From Lyngbya aestuarii BL J (GTDB taxonomy: Bacteria > Cyanobacteriota > Cyanobacteriia > Cyanobacteriales > Microcoleaceae), in contig NZ_AUZM01000003.1 in NCBI RefSeq assembly GCF_000478195.2, positions 62,001 to 126,000 on the forward strand: 64,000 bases of DNA, read 5' to 3'. This document shows, one piece after another, positions 18,719 through 27,602 of this stretch (the first letter of the stretch is position 1; each line of letters starts with the position of its first letter). The translations under genes and the position numbers were made by a program. A model generated the notes under the pieces. It did not search any database and had not been told where the DNA came from. It worked only from the letters and a program-made list of their open reading frames with translations.

Positions 18719-20260
18719 TTAATCAACATTTTCTAAGAAATTAGTTAACCATTCTTTGACATGAAAAGTAGCTTGACAATCATCTTGATTATAACGGACA
18801 ATCGTATCAAGTAAAGTGCGATCACCTGTTTTTAGCCATTGTTCATACCAGTAAACACACTGAGCGCCATTTGCGCTAGGATCATTCCACTCAAACCCCA
18901 TCCAACGTGCAATTGGTTTTAACGCATAACTTTCGACGGGAAGTGTAACCCAGTAAGTCACTTGTTGATGAATATCAATTAGACGTTTGAGTAAAGGTTT
19001 CCACAGATAATCTGGTGTATTATAGACTTTTGCTAACCGCTTAATTGTTTGGGATTCATAGTCACAAAAATGAAAAATAGGTGCAATTGGATAAGTCCAA
19101 ACCAAGTTTAAAAACTCAGACCAAATTCTTTCTTCTTCGGCTTTACTTTCAGCTAAAAATGAATAGAGCTTTTGAGTATTGTTCTGTCGATCTACCACTA
19201 ACACACCATGAAGATAATCTAAGTTTAACTCCGGTTGTGCTTCAATATCAAAATAAAGTTCAATCGGTGAACGTTGCAACACATTAGGTAGATAATTTAG
19301 AACCGATTTAACTGAATTATTTTCTATTTTTATATCAATAGATTTGCCATTTTTGAGATTTTCTGGGGAAGAACGAAGAACTGCTTGATTATTTAAAGTC
19401 GCTCCTGCTTGTTGAATAATTTGCGCCGCAACACCTTCATTAAACTCAGGATAATTCAGTAAAAAGTCTAGAGACGTTTCAGCAAGAGAATCAACTGTTG
19501 TAATATTTAAAGTTTGTAAACGACTATAACGACTCGGTGTTACACCCGGAAGTAAAGAAAGATGATTTTGAGATTGAGCGCTCGCATAACACCGACTATA
19601 CCACTGACATAAATTACATTTTTGACGCGCAATAAAAACTTCCGGTTCTTGTTGTTTTTGCAGGGTTTCAATACAGTCTGTTAAAATTTCTTGCATCTGA
19701 GGAATGCGCTGATTTAAGTTAACATCACAGACCCTTTTTGTCCTTAAAATCAGCCTAGACTTTTCCGGTTTACCCCCTTGAACTTCAGCTAAAACATAAG
19801 CATGAAAGGCGGAAATAATTTGATAATCAAGTTTAGGACGTTTACCGAGTCTAATATCAGTCGGAATATAGATCCAGTCCCCAAATTTAGACTGTCCGGG
19901 ATGTTTGACCAATAAATCAGGATAACTGAGTAAAATCACTTGAGAGGAACTTTCAATAGACTGAATATTTTCTATCGGTTCTTCACTCAGAAGTAACACA
20001 CCTTTATGAATACATTCAACCCCTTGTTTCATCAAGTTCAACGTCGCTTGTGCGCCTAAAAACCAGTTTCGTTTGGGATAATCCGGTTGTTGGTAAGGGT
20101 GATCGGCTAAAATGGTTTGCTGAAAATTAAAACTATCTTGCATCAATTTGAGTAAAAAATCACTTGGGGGATCTTTTTGGCTAAAATCTCCATAAACATC
20201 AAGATAGGTGCGTCTAGAACACCGTTGGTAGAACAAAAGTTTTTGGTCGGTAATCAACAT
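18719..20260 (-). CDS. TM0106-family RecB-like nuclease
   Basis: About 513 residues. The start is set at the ATG ending at 20260 (MLITDQKLLFYQRCSRRTYL), because this opening is conserved in the family; the ATG at 20350 would add 30 atypical residues. The N-terminal half is RecB/Cas4-like, with a Cys cluster CNLCQWYSRC. The Cys pattern is compatible with an Fe-S site, with a single Cys in the preceding QRCSRR segment. The C-terminal half is an RNase H-like 3'-5' exonuclease domain: ELYFDIEAQPELNLDYLHGV supplies the DxE pair, and IVRYNQDDCQATFHV the distal D-x-x-D. Such proteins are thought to act in DNA repair. There is no CRISPR array nearby. Confidence 0.82.
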   Translation of the reverse strand: MLITDQKLLFYQRCSRRTYLDVYGDFSQKDPPSDFLLKLMQDSFNFQQTILADHPYQQPDYPKRNWFLGAQATLNLMKQGVECIHKGVLLLSEEPIENIQSIESSSQVILLSYPDLLVKHPGQSKFGDWIYIPTDIRLGKRPKLDYQIISAFHAYVLAEVQGGKPEKSRLILRTKRVCDVNLNQRIPQMQEILTDCIETLQKQQEPEVFIARQKCNLCQWYSRCYASAQSQNHLSLLPGVTPSRYSRLQTLNITTVDSLAETSLDFLLNYPEFNEGVAAQIIQQAGATLNNQAVLRSSPENLKNGKSIDIKIENNSVKSVLNYLPNVLQRSPIELYFDIEAQPELNLDYLHGVLVVDRQNNTQKLYSFLAESKAEEERIWSEFLNLVWTYPIAPIFHFCDYESQTIKRLAKVYNTPDYLWKPLLKRLIDIHQQVTYWVTLPVESYALKPIARWMGFEWNDPSANGAQCVYWYEQWLKTGDRTLLDTIVRYNQDDCQATFHVKEWLTNFLENVD

Positions 20261-20458
20261 GAAATCTGAGTTGAAGGGATGAAAATAGCAGGCGATTTGT
20301 AGAAGATCGGGAAACGAACAGAAAGCAAAGCGGTAAATTACAACTTCCACTCCTGAAGCGATTCTCTCTCCTATTCCTTATTATGAGTTAAATCTAGCTT
20401 TGTGGTATACGGTAGTTAGGCAGTAACAGATGATGACTTACGACCGATTGAACTAATT

Positions 20459-21652
20459 ATGACGAATTTGACATTAGAAACTTATCGACAACAGTTTCCC
20501 GCTTTAGCAAACAAAGCCTACTTTAATTATGGTGGACAAGGCCCACTACCTCAGCTTTCTCTCGATGCCATTTATCAATCCTACGAACAAGTTCAACAAA
20601 AAGGGCCATTTTCGGGGAAAGCGGGAAGTTGGGTTACTGAAGAATCAGCCCAGATGCGAGACTGTATGGCGCGTGAGTTGGGGGTGAGTGCAGAAACGAT
20701 CACTTTGACGGAAAATGTGACTGTAGGCTGTAATATTGCCCTGTGGGGAATCGATTGGCAACCGGGAGATCATCTGTTACTGTCGGATTGTGAACATCCT
20801 GGTATTATTGCGATTATTCAAGAACTTCAACGGCGTTTTCAGATAGAGGTATCGGTGTGTCCGTTGAGAGAAACTTTAAACCAAGGTGATCCGGTTTCTG
20901 TGATTGAGACGCATTTACAACCGAATACTCGCTTATTGGTGATTAGTCATATTTTATGGAATACGGGTCAAGTTTTGCCATTGGGTGAGATTGTTAAATG
21001 TTGTCACAGCCAGTCCCAAGGGAAAGTTAGAGTGTTGGTAGATGCGGCGCAGTCGGTGGGGGTTTTACCGCTCAATTTAACGGCGTTAGAGGTTGATTTT
21101 TATGCGTTTACGGGTCATAAATGGTGGTGTGGGCCAGAAGGGAGTGGGGGATTTTATCTGAGTCCAGATGCTTTAACAACTCTTTCTCCGTCTTATGTTG
21201 GTTGGCGTTCAATTCAATACGACAAAACCGGAACTCCGGTGAATTGGAAACCGGATGCGAGACGGTATGAAGTAGCGACTTCTGCTTATCCGTTGTATGC
21301 AGGTTTGAGACGTTCAATTACACTGCATCACGAATGGGGAACGACGGAGGAACGTTATCAACAAATCTGTCATCTCAGTCAATATTTGTGGCAAAGGTTA
21401 TCGGAATTGTCTGATGTTCATTGTTTACGAACTGCACCCCCAGAAGCAGGGTTAGTGTCGTTTCAACTGACAAATGGTTTAGTTCATCAAGCCGTTGTTG
21501 AGTCGTTGGAAAAGCAGAATATTTGTGTGCGAACGATTTTAAATCCTGATTGTATTCGCGCTTGTATTCACTATTTTACAGAGAAATCAGAAATTGATCG
21601 ATTGGTCATTGCCATCGCTACTCTAAATTCTTCACCGACTGGCTTGATCTAG
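20459..21652 (+). CDS. Class V aminotransferase, L-cysteine/cystine lyase type
   Basis: 397 residues. A fold-type I PLP enzyme related to NifS/SufS but with the features of cyanobacterial C-DES: the opening YRQQFPALANKAYFNYGGQGPLP, DCEHPGI, VLVDAAQSVGVLPLNL and the PLP-binding lysine K221 in FTGHKWWCGPEGSGGFYL. C-DES cleaves cystine to a persulfide, pyruvate and ammonia and can supply sulfur for Fe-S cluster assembly in vitro. It lacks the mobile active-site Cys loop of true cysteine desulfurases as far as I can see. Its start is close to the divergent nuclease gene, about 200 bp away. Cysteine desulfurase is the alternative assignment. Confidence 0.82.
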   Translation: MTNLTLETYRQQFPALANKAYFNYGGQGPLPQLSLDAIYQSYEQVQQKGPFSGKAGSWVTEESAQMRDCMARELGVSAETITLTENVTVGCNIALWGIDWQPGDHLLLSDCEHPGIIAIIQELQRRFQIEVSVCPLRETLNQGDPVSVIETHLQPNTRLLVISHILWNTGQVLPLGEIVKCCHSQSQGKVRVLVDAAQSVGVLPLNLTALEVDFYAFTGHKWWCGPEGSGGFYLSPDALTTLSPSYVGWRSIQYDKTGTPVNWKPDARRYEVATSAYPLYAGLRRSITLHHEWGTTEERYQQICHLSQYLWQRLSELSDVHCLRTAPPEAGLVSFQLTNGLVHQAVVESLEKQNICVRTILNPDCIRACIHYFTEKSEIDRLVIAIATLNSSPTGLI

Positions 21653-21667
21653 AGACAATCAGGCTTT

Positions 21668-21700
21668 GACGGGTGGGGTAGGACTCGAACCATTTCTACT
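21668..21700 (-). pseudogene. tRNA 3'-end fragment
   Basis: On the minus strand GGTTCGAGTCCTACCCCA is a typical T-loop and 3' acceptor end. The upstream T-stem does not pair fully and no anticodon or D arm follows. GGCTTTGAC occurs on both sides (about 21662 and 21700). It could be a decayed tRNA gene or the scar of an integrated element; neither can be proven here. Confidence 0.4.
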
Positions 21701-21953
21701 GGCTTTGACCTACTCCAGTTTAACCTTAAATCCCTCAGATTTGAATCTTGAAAATTGAGTGAGGGAAAAATCAGGGAAGGTATAAAACCCAACTACAGTT
21801 AAGGGTTTCAGAGTTCAAAGTTACTTTTATGGGTTAAATATAAGAGTTAACAGATATAGAGTTATCCGATTGTTGGGGGTTAGATAACAAGATACACCGT
21901 TTCTCGCCCTGCTGTTAGGATAGTATCCTCTTAGAGGAATATGAGGGGAAAGT

Positions 21954-21990
21954 TTAAAAACAGAATAAAAGTCAGTGTAACAAACTGACT
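21954..21990 (-). terminator. Terminator downstream of initiator tRNA
   Basis: Perfect 7-bp stem AGTCAGT (21970-21976)/ACTGACT (21984-21990), followed on the minus strand by TTTATTCTGTTTTT. It lies just past the tRNA-fMet 3' end. Confidence 0.7.
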
Positions 21991-22012
21991 TGATCACTGC
22001 TGTTAGATTTGG

Positions 22013-22086
<74 letters not shown>

Positions 22087-22257
22087 TCGCACTTCTATTA
22101 CTATAACCTGATCAACACCAAACTGACAACCCCCTAATTCAAATCAATGAATTGAGTCTTCCTCAATTCCAATACTGTTAAGGCTTTGAGCAATCGCGAT
22201 CGCCTTGCATCGATCAACAACACAGGGAGAGGCGCGATCGTATTTTTAGTGAGGATG

Positions 22258-22551
22258 CTAAGAATTGGAGGAGTTGGCGGATTTCGGCTCATTCCCTTCT
22301 TCAACTTGCAGGCTAGAGCAGGAATGCTTGGCTAGTAATTGTACTCCCTCATTGGCGTCTTGATAGACTTCTAACTCCGCTTGTGAAGGGGCTTCAAATA
22401 GAAAGTCTTCCTGAGGGAAAACCACTCGTTCTAAATACCAATTTTGAATATTACTAATCCGCACAACCTGTACTTTGTCACTCTCGTTAAAATAGCAGCA
22501 AAGTTTCTTAATCCCACAACTTGCAGGCAATTTATCCAATGTTAATGTCAT
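22258..22551 (-). CDS. DUF1830 domain protein
   Basis: 97 residues. The central block CCYFNESDKVQVVRISNIQNWYL, given only in part as ISNIQNWYLERVVFP, is the DUF1830 signature, and F-P-x-E/D-x-x-x-F-E-A-P follows. This small family is almost confined to cyanobacteria and has no established function. The protein has no signal peptide or membrane helix. Three Cys lie near the N-terminus (CGIKKLCCYF), which could suggest redox or metal sensitivity, but that is speculation. The C-terminal 25 residues are acidic and serine-rich. A HIP1-like GCGATCG cluster follows its 3' end. Confidence 0.85.
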   Translation of the reverse strand: MTLTLDKLPASCGIKKLCCYFNESDKVQVVRISNIQNWYLERVVFPQEDFLFEAPSQAELEVYQDANEGVQLLAKHSCSSLQVEEGNEPKSANSSNS

Positions 22552-22706
22552 TGTGAAATCCTCATTTCAAATGTTGTTTTTATCAAAGACCCATTCCTCA
22601 TTTTGCCGAGGTATGATCCCCAATTGTCTAGAAATTTCTGAGATGTTTGAAAATCCCCGAAATGTCCTCTCCCTTTCTACCGTCAAAAAAAACAGCTTTA
22701 CCCATT

Positions 22707-22841
22707 GGGTCAGTTGGCTTTAACTCAAACGGACAGACTTGTAGCTTTTCAGCCGATCTATCCGAATTGGGCTTAACCCGATCAATTTTCTATAGAAGTA
22801 GATTGGACTCAATTTTTTTTCGCCAACTCTGGAGTTGACCC
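22707..22841. other. Long-range inverted repeat in a 560-bp spacer
   Basis: The spacer 22552-23114 has no convincing gene. GGGTCAGTTGGC (22707-22718) pairs with GCCAAC (22822-22827) plus TGACCC (22836-22841), leaving an 8-nt bulge on one side and about 100 nt between the arms. An inner hairpin with GGGCTTAACCC lies near 22770. A 63-codon open frame covers most of it, but has no recognisable features. Confidence 0.4.
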
Positions 22842-23114
22842 ATTTTGCTGTCTTGATCCCTTACATCTTAACTTTGCGTTTAGGTCAATCCTTATTCTAA
22901 TTCTACTGCTTGTTAAAGCCTTTTTGCAAGATCAGTTTGATAAATCTCTCTTGAGCTAGAGAGCGATGATCAGCCATCCTCTATCACCACAGGAGTTGTA
23001 TAAATTACAATTAGCTATTATACAAATTTTTACTTTGTGTTTTTATTTTTATAAAGAATTTATTAAAGACTAGATTTAAGCCTCAAAAAAGAACTGTTTT
23101 GGTAAAAATATTCC

Positions 23115-24356
23115 TCAACTGTACTGGTCAGAAATTTCAGAATCCGTAAAATAGCGAAATAGGCTGGCTAAAATTGTATTGGAAAATAAGAAGCCTTCTG
23201 GATCAGTTAATCTCAGAGATCCAGAAATCGTCATATCAGCCTCCCCATCCCTCGCTACAACTTCCACCCATCCTTGTTCTTGGTAGGGATGCAAGCAATG
23301 GAGAATATCTTTAACCGTTTGTTGTCCAAATTGTTGACTCAAACTCCTTAAATTCAGTCCTTCAGACAATCGCAGCCCCAACATTAGCCTTTCAAGTAAC
23401 TGATCACAAGCACGATTAACCCATTCGGCATTTTGCATTTGATCTTCAGAGTGTACCCACTGATGATAAAGTTGAGTCTGTCGAGGGCGAGTGAGGCGAT
23501 ATCCCTGTAAATAACTCGCAGCCCCCATTCCAAACCCGTAGTAGGGCTGACAATGCCAGTACACTAAATTATGGCGACACTGCATACCCGGTTGGGCATA
23601 ATTCGAGATTTCATAGTGAGTATAACCCGCTTGAGTGAGGATTTTTTGCGCCCAACGATACATCGCCGTTGTGCTTTCATCCGTCGGTAGCGGTGACTCT
23701 CCCGGAGAATAATATCGTCCAAAGACCGTTTTAGGTTCGACAATTAGATCATAATGGGAAATATGAGGAGGATTGAGGGTTAAAACCTGCTCTACAGACT
23801 GTTGCCAAAGTTCTAGAGTTTGATGGGGTAAACCCGAAATCAGATCCAGACTATAATTAGAAACTCCGACAGCGTGAATTAAATCAATAGCCTTCCAAAC
23901 ATCAGCTACCGTATGCGATCGCCCACAGGCTTGTAAAAGTTCATCTTGAAAGGCTTGTACACCCAAACTAACTCGATTGATCCCTAAATTGATAAATCCT
24001 TGTAACCGATGAAGATCAAACGTGTCAGGGTCCATTTCCATCGAGATTTCAGCCTGAGCGTCAATCCCAAAACGTTGCTCAAGTCTATCAAGAATTTGAC
24101 CCAACTGACTCACCGATAACAGCGAAGGGGTTCCCCCGCCAAAAAAAATCGTTTCTAGAGGCTGATCTTCGACAGGGGCTTGAGTAATTTCCTCACACAA
24201 CACATCGACATACTGTTGTATCCAAGTCGAATTTTCACCCCGTTTGCGATCGCCGACAACAGACACCGCAAAATCACAGTAGTAGCATCGACGACGACAA
24301 AAGGGAATATGAAGATAAGCTGAGGTTGGAATTGAGAAAATTGGGGAGTTTACCAT
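23115..24356 (-). CDS. hemW: Radical SAM heme chaperone HemW
   Basis: 413 residues. The radical SAM motif CRRRCYYC (CxxxCxxC) lies at about residue 20, directly after AYLHIPF, the standard HemW/HemN-like opening. GGGTPSLL, the SAM-binding GGE-like region and ISMEMDPDTF follow, and the C-terminal HemN domain contains LMLGLRLSEGLNL. HemW binds heme and inserts it into respiratory and other heme proteins. It lacks the extra N-terminal cysteine of true coproporphyrinogen dehydrogenase (HemN), with which it is commonly confused. The start MVNSPIFSIPTSAYLHIPF is reasonable, though a later start is possible. It is followed by a non-coding spacer. Confidence 0.93.
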   Translation of the reverse strand: MVNSPIFSIPTSAYLHIPFCRRRCYYCDFAVSVVGDRKRGENSTWIQQYVDVLCEEITQAPVEDQPLETIFFGGGTPSLLSVSQLGQILDRLEQRFGIDAQAEISMEMDPDTFDLHRLQGFINLGINRVSLGVQAFQDELLQACGRSHTVADVWKAIDLIHAVGVSNYSLDLISGLPHQTLELWQQSVEQVLTLNPPHISHYDLIVEPKTVFGRYYSPGESPLPTDESTTAMYRWAQKILTQAGYTHYEISNYAQPGMQCRHNLVYWHCQPYYGFGMGAASYLQGYRLTRPRQTQLYHQWVHSEDQMQNAEWVNRACDQLLERLMLGLRLSEGLNLRSLSQQFGQQTVKDILHCLHPYQEQGWVEVVARDGEADMTISGSLRLTDPEGFLFSNTILASLFRYFTDSEISDQYS

Positions 24357-24643
24357 CTCAAGAATGTTGTGTGGCTCGTATTAACAAAATTTCACTCAAT
24401 CTATTATCCTCAAACTTAAACCCATTGTGGGATAATCTGATTCAAGCTCAGTCACGATCCTCAAAAGGATTGGTGCTACAGCCGATTGAGCAAAAAAAAT
24501 AGTCTGATCATCCTAAAAAAATTGTAGGGTTTACCGAAAGACGATCACGAAAACAGTAAAGTTTGATGGAACGATATAATAGAACGAAAACCTGTGGAAA
24601 TTCCCATAGGGATTTCCCTATCCAATTCCATTAGCCTAAAGCA

Positions 24644-25723
24644 ATGCTAGATGCAATCATTATCATTCTATTCATCCTAGCGGGCGCAGGAATGGGCTTC
24701 TATGGTATTGAACTGCTTCCTTACAATGTACTGGAGCAAGTCACCAATATCGAGGGACTGCGATCAGTTACGGCTGCATTCACGGCCCTCATCGGAGGAG
24801 TGCTAGGCTTAGTGGTTCAAACCACCTATCGCCGACTCGAAGAGCAAGTCCGACAGATGCCTATTGACGTACTGCTGACTCGTGCCATTGGCTTAGTCAT
24901 TGGGCTATTAGTGGCGAACCTGATGCTAGCACCCTTATTTCTGTTGCCAATTCCGAGAGAATTTGGCTTTATCAAGCCGTTAGTCGCTGTATTGTTCAGT
25001 GTAATGTTAGGGTTTACCGGAGTAAATCTAGCCGATACCCACGGACGAGCTTTTTTACGACTGCTGAACCCCAACAGTCTAGAAAGTATGCTCATCGCTG
25101 AAGGTACACTCAAACCAGCTTCCAGCAAAATTCTCGATACGAGTTGTATTATTGACGGTCGAGTAGAGAAGTTGTTAGAAACGGGCTTTCTCGAAGGACA
25201 AATCTTAGTCCCGGGCTTCATTTTACAAGAGTTGCAACTGGTGGCAGATGCAGCCAATGACCAAAAGCGAGCGCGTGGACGCCGAGGATTAGAAATCTTA
25301 AATCAAATTCGAGAAAATTATCCTGATCGCATTCAGATTCATTCAGCAGACTACGAAGATGTACAAACTGTTGATGCTAAATTGGTGCGACTCGCTCTAG
25401 ATATCAATGCTACCTTGCTCACCAATGACTATAACTTGTCTCAAGTGGCAACTGTGCAGCAAATCTCGGTATTGAACATTAACGACTTAACTCAAGCGTT
25501 ACGCCCCAACTACTTACCCGGAGATGGTCTAGACTTAAAAATTCGCAAAGAAGGAAAAGAACCCTCCCAAGGCATTGGCTACCTCGAAGATGGCACAATG
25601 GTTGTTGTAGAAGCCGGAAGTGATTATGTCGGTGATCAGGTCAGAGTGATTGTCACCAGTTCTTTACAAACTTCGGCGGGACGGATGATTTTTGCTCGAA
25701 CCGAACAATCTGTTATGGCTTAG
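24644..25723 (+). CDS. PIN/TRAM domain membrane protein (YacL-like)
   Basis: 359 residues. Four hydrophobic helices fill residues 1-135 (LDAIIIILFILAGAGMGFYG, VTAAFTALIGGVLGLVV and two more). A PIN nuclease-type domain starts at ILDTSCIIDGR (about residue 163), has ILVPGFILQELQ, and contains conserved acidic residues through LLTNDYNLSQVA. A TRAM domain, a likely RNA-binding beta-barrel, ends the protein (KEPSQGIGYLEDGTMVVVEAG). The arrangement is the same as Bacillus YacL. The RNA or DNA target is unknown. A terminator 60 bp downstream makes it a single-gene unit. Confidence 0.92.
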   Translation: MLDAIIIILFILAGAGMGFYGIELLPYNVLEQVTNIEGLRSVTAAFTALIGGVLGLVVQTTYRRLEEQVRQMPIDVLLTRAIGLVIGLLVANLMLAPLFLLPIPREFGFIKPLVAVLFSVMLGFTGVNLADTHGRAFLRLLNPNSLESMLIAEGTLKPASSKILDTSCIIDGRVEKLLETGFLEGQILVPGFILQELQLVADAANDQKRARGRRGLEILNQIRENYPDRIQIHSADYEDVQTVDAKLVRLALDINATLLTNDYNLSQVATVQQISVLNINDLTQALRPNYLPGDGLDLKIRKEGKEPSQGIGYLEDGTMVVVEAGSDYVGDQVRVIVTSSLQTSAGRMIFARTEQSVMA

Positions 25724-25784
25724 GGTTGACTTCAGTTGGTGAATCTTGAATCAGGGAAACCACCCGAAAAACAACCCCCCCAAG

Positions 25785-25817
25785 ACACGGCAATCTCATC
25801 TGATCGTCGTGTTTTTT
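25785..25817 (+). terminator. Rho-independent terminator after the YacL-like gene
   Basis: ACACGGC (25785-25791) pairs with GTCGTGT (25806-25812) with one G-U pair, followed by a T-run (25812-25817). Confidence 0.7.
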
Positions 25818-25835
25818 GTGCGATGATCTGCTCAA

Positions 25836-25851
25836 ACCATCTTAAGATGGT
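25836..25851. promoter_or_regulatory. Perfect 16-bp palindrome upstream of the DICT-HD gene
   Basis: ACCATCTTAAGATGGT is a perfect loopless palindrome about 130 bp before the DICT-HD gene. A dimeric regulator could bind it; no known box matches from memory. Confidence 0.4.
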
Positions 25852-25978
25852 ATTTTAGCCGCTCACTATGGCACAATTTTGGAGCGGAGTCTCTGAACTT
25901 GATTGAGATTGCAGATTTACAAAACCCGATCTGACAATCTGGGATCAATTTTAGGTGAAGAATCTATGCCTACCCTGA

Positions 25979-27481
25979 ATGGTTCTCCTCCGACAACGGA
26001 GCGTACCATTCGAGATGTCGGGCTTTCCACAGTTTAAGTTAAGATTTAAAGAACAGTCAGGATTGCCTGTCGATATGAATCCAGAATCCACATTACATCA
26101 ACTCAAAACAGCACAGCCTAATGGTCAACTGCCTTCAAGCTTTGGAGTTTACTATAAAAACACCTTAGTGTCGCTGTGCCATGCCTTAGAAGACCACATT
26201 TTACAAACCTCTACTCCTGAACCCAGCCAACAACCCCTTGTTTTAGTCACATTTCAAGAAGGAAAGTGGTATCTACAAGAAGCTGAACGTTACTATGATA
26301 TTGCTCCGTGTTGCCGTCATGTTGCGATCGCCGCCAAACCGGATAGTGGATTTATCAACCATCGCACGGGACAGTTGGAAAACGTCTCTTTGATCAACTT
26401 GGAAGATAGCGATAGCTTGGTGGAAGAATGGAATTTGATCATTCTGGCGCCGGGTTACACGGCGATGGTGTTGTGTCACGAACTCTCGGAGGAAGAATAT
26501 CTCCCCCAGGGAAAACCGAAGGACGATACCGAGCGGAAATTTTACGGGTTGTGGACGTTTGACTGCGAATTGGTTCGCAAGTCGGCGGAAATCTTAATCG
26601 AGCGCATCGGGCCTTACAACCCGGAGTTGGCTGGCCGACTCCAGCAGCAGCACCAAGATATTCTCAAAACCACCTGTCCGGCGGTTCCCGACTTGACCGG
26701 GGTAGTTTCCCGGATAGTGACTTATTTGCAAACCTCCCAGCAAGAACTGATCGCCGTCAACCGCCAAGCCCGTGAACTGCGAGAACTTGAAGGCCAAGCC
26801 AAGCGAGTCAGCCGTAATATTAATGCCAATAAATTACAGGCTTTTCTCCGCATGGCCCAACGAGTCGATGAACGAGACAAAGACAACCCCTTTGCTTCCC
26901 TGCAAGTCTCCGCTTTGTGCGAAACCATAGGTCAACTATTAGATTTACCCACGGTGAGGTTAAGGCGTTTACGCCTGGCGGGGTTACTGCATCGCATTGG
27001 TTTAGCCTCTGCACCCCTAGAAGTCTTTACTCAAAGCCCAGAAGAAATGGACGATGCAACTCTCGCCTTCTGGAAAGAACGAGCCGTAATTGGAGCAAGA
27101 CTATTAGAGGCGATGCCCGAAATTGCGATCATTAAGGATGTTGTGGCTCATCAACTCGAACATTGGGATGGTAGCGGTAAACCAGATGGTCAACAGGGGG
27201 AAGAAATTAATATCAAAGCGCGAATTTTAGGATTAGTTTCTTACTTCCAAGAATGGATTCAACCTCGGGGAAATCGTCCGGCGTTGAGTTTGTCTGAAGC
27301 CCTAGAAAAATGCCAAAAATTGAGCGGAACTCGCTTTGATCCTCAGTTAGTTGAGTCACTCAGTACCGTGGTGCGACTCTCAGAAATTGGTTTAATGCAG
27401 TTACCGGATCGACCTGCTCAACTCCCCAATGTCTGGTTAGAGGACAGCTCTCCTTTGGATCAGATTAAATCAAATAGTTGA
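25979..27481 (+). CDS. DICT sensory domain protein with degenerate HD-GYP-like domain
   Basis: Up to 500 residues. Residues about 60-230 form a DICT domain (FGVYYKNTLVSLCHALEDHIL, LVLVTFQEGKWYLQEAERY, LVEEWNLIILAPGYTAMVLC), a module found in cyanobacterial light and redox signalling proteins. A coiled-coil linker rich in Arg/Glu follows. Residues about 300-470 resemble an HD-GYP phosphodiesterase, but the metal-binding HD is HR (LLHRIG, residues 338-339) and the GYP triplet is GKP within HQLEHWDGSGKP. It probably does not hydrolyse cyclic di-GMP and may bind it or a partner. The start is uncertain: MSGFPQFK and MNPESTL (at 26075, AGGA 13 nt upstream) are alternatives to the first ATG. The domain order is clear; the signal is not. 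Confidence 0.78.
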   Translation: MVLLRQRSVPFEMSGFPQFKLRFKEQSGLPVDMNPESTLHQLKTAQPNGQLPSSFGVYYKNTLVSLCHALEDHILQTSTPEPSQQPLVLVTFQEGKWYLQEAERYYDIAPCCRHVAIAAKPDSGFINHRTGQLENVSLINLEDSDSLVEEWNLIILAPGYTAMVLCHELSEEEYLPQGKPKDDTERKFYGLWTFDCELVRKSAEILIERIGPYNPELAGRLQQQHQDILKTTCPAVPDLTGVVSRIVTYLQTSQQELIAVNRQARELRELEGQAKRVSRNINANKLQAFLRMAQRVDERDKDNPFASLQVSALCETIGQLLDLPTVRLRRLRLAGLLHRIGLASAPLEVFTQSPEEMDDATLAFWKERAVIGARLLEAMPEIAIIKDVVAHQLEHWDGSGKPDGQQGEEINIKARILGLVSYFQEWIQPRGNRPALSLSEALEKCQKLSGTRFDPQLVESLSTVVRLSEIGLMQLPDRPAQLPNVWLEDSSPLDQIKSNS

Positions 27482-27515
27482 AGTTTGATCAATTAAGAAG
27501 TTTAGGAGTGACAGG

Positions 27516-27583
27516 AATAAAGAGTTTAGAACCTCTGAACTTCTCGAACTTCTCAAACTCCTTGAACTTCTGAACTCTTTATT
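27516..27583. repeat. Inverted repeat enclosing GAACTTCT microrepeats
   Basis: AATAAAGAGTT (27516-27526) is the exact inverse of AACTCTTTATT (27573-27583). Between them lie four degenerate GAACTTCT-type octamers. The structure could end the DICT-HD transcript, as it sits 35 bp past the stop. Confidence 0.55.
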
Positions 27584-27602
27584 GAATGTTGATTGAAATG
27601 TT

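Noticed and set aside
18719-20260. Cas4-type adaptation nuclease
   Set aside because: RecB and Cys features fit the TM0106 family, with an added RNase H-like domain, and there is no CRISPR array.
22647-22838. 63-codon frame in the DUF1830-hemW spacer
   Set aside because: No ribosome site or recognisable protein feature; it lies over the inverted repeat.
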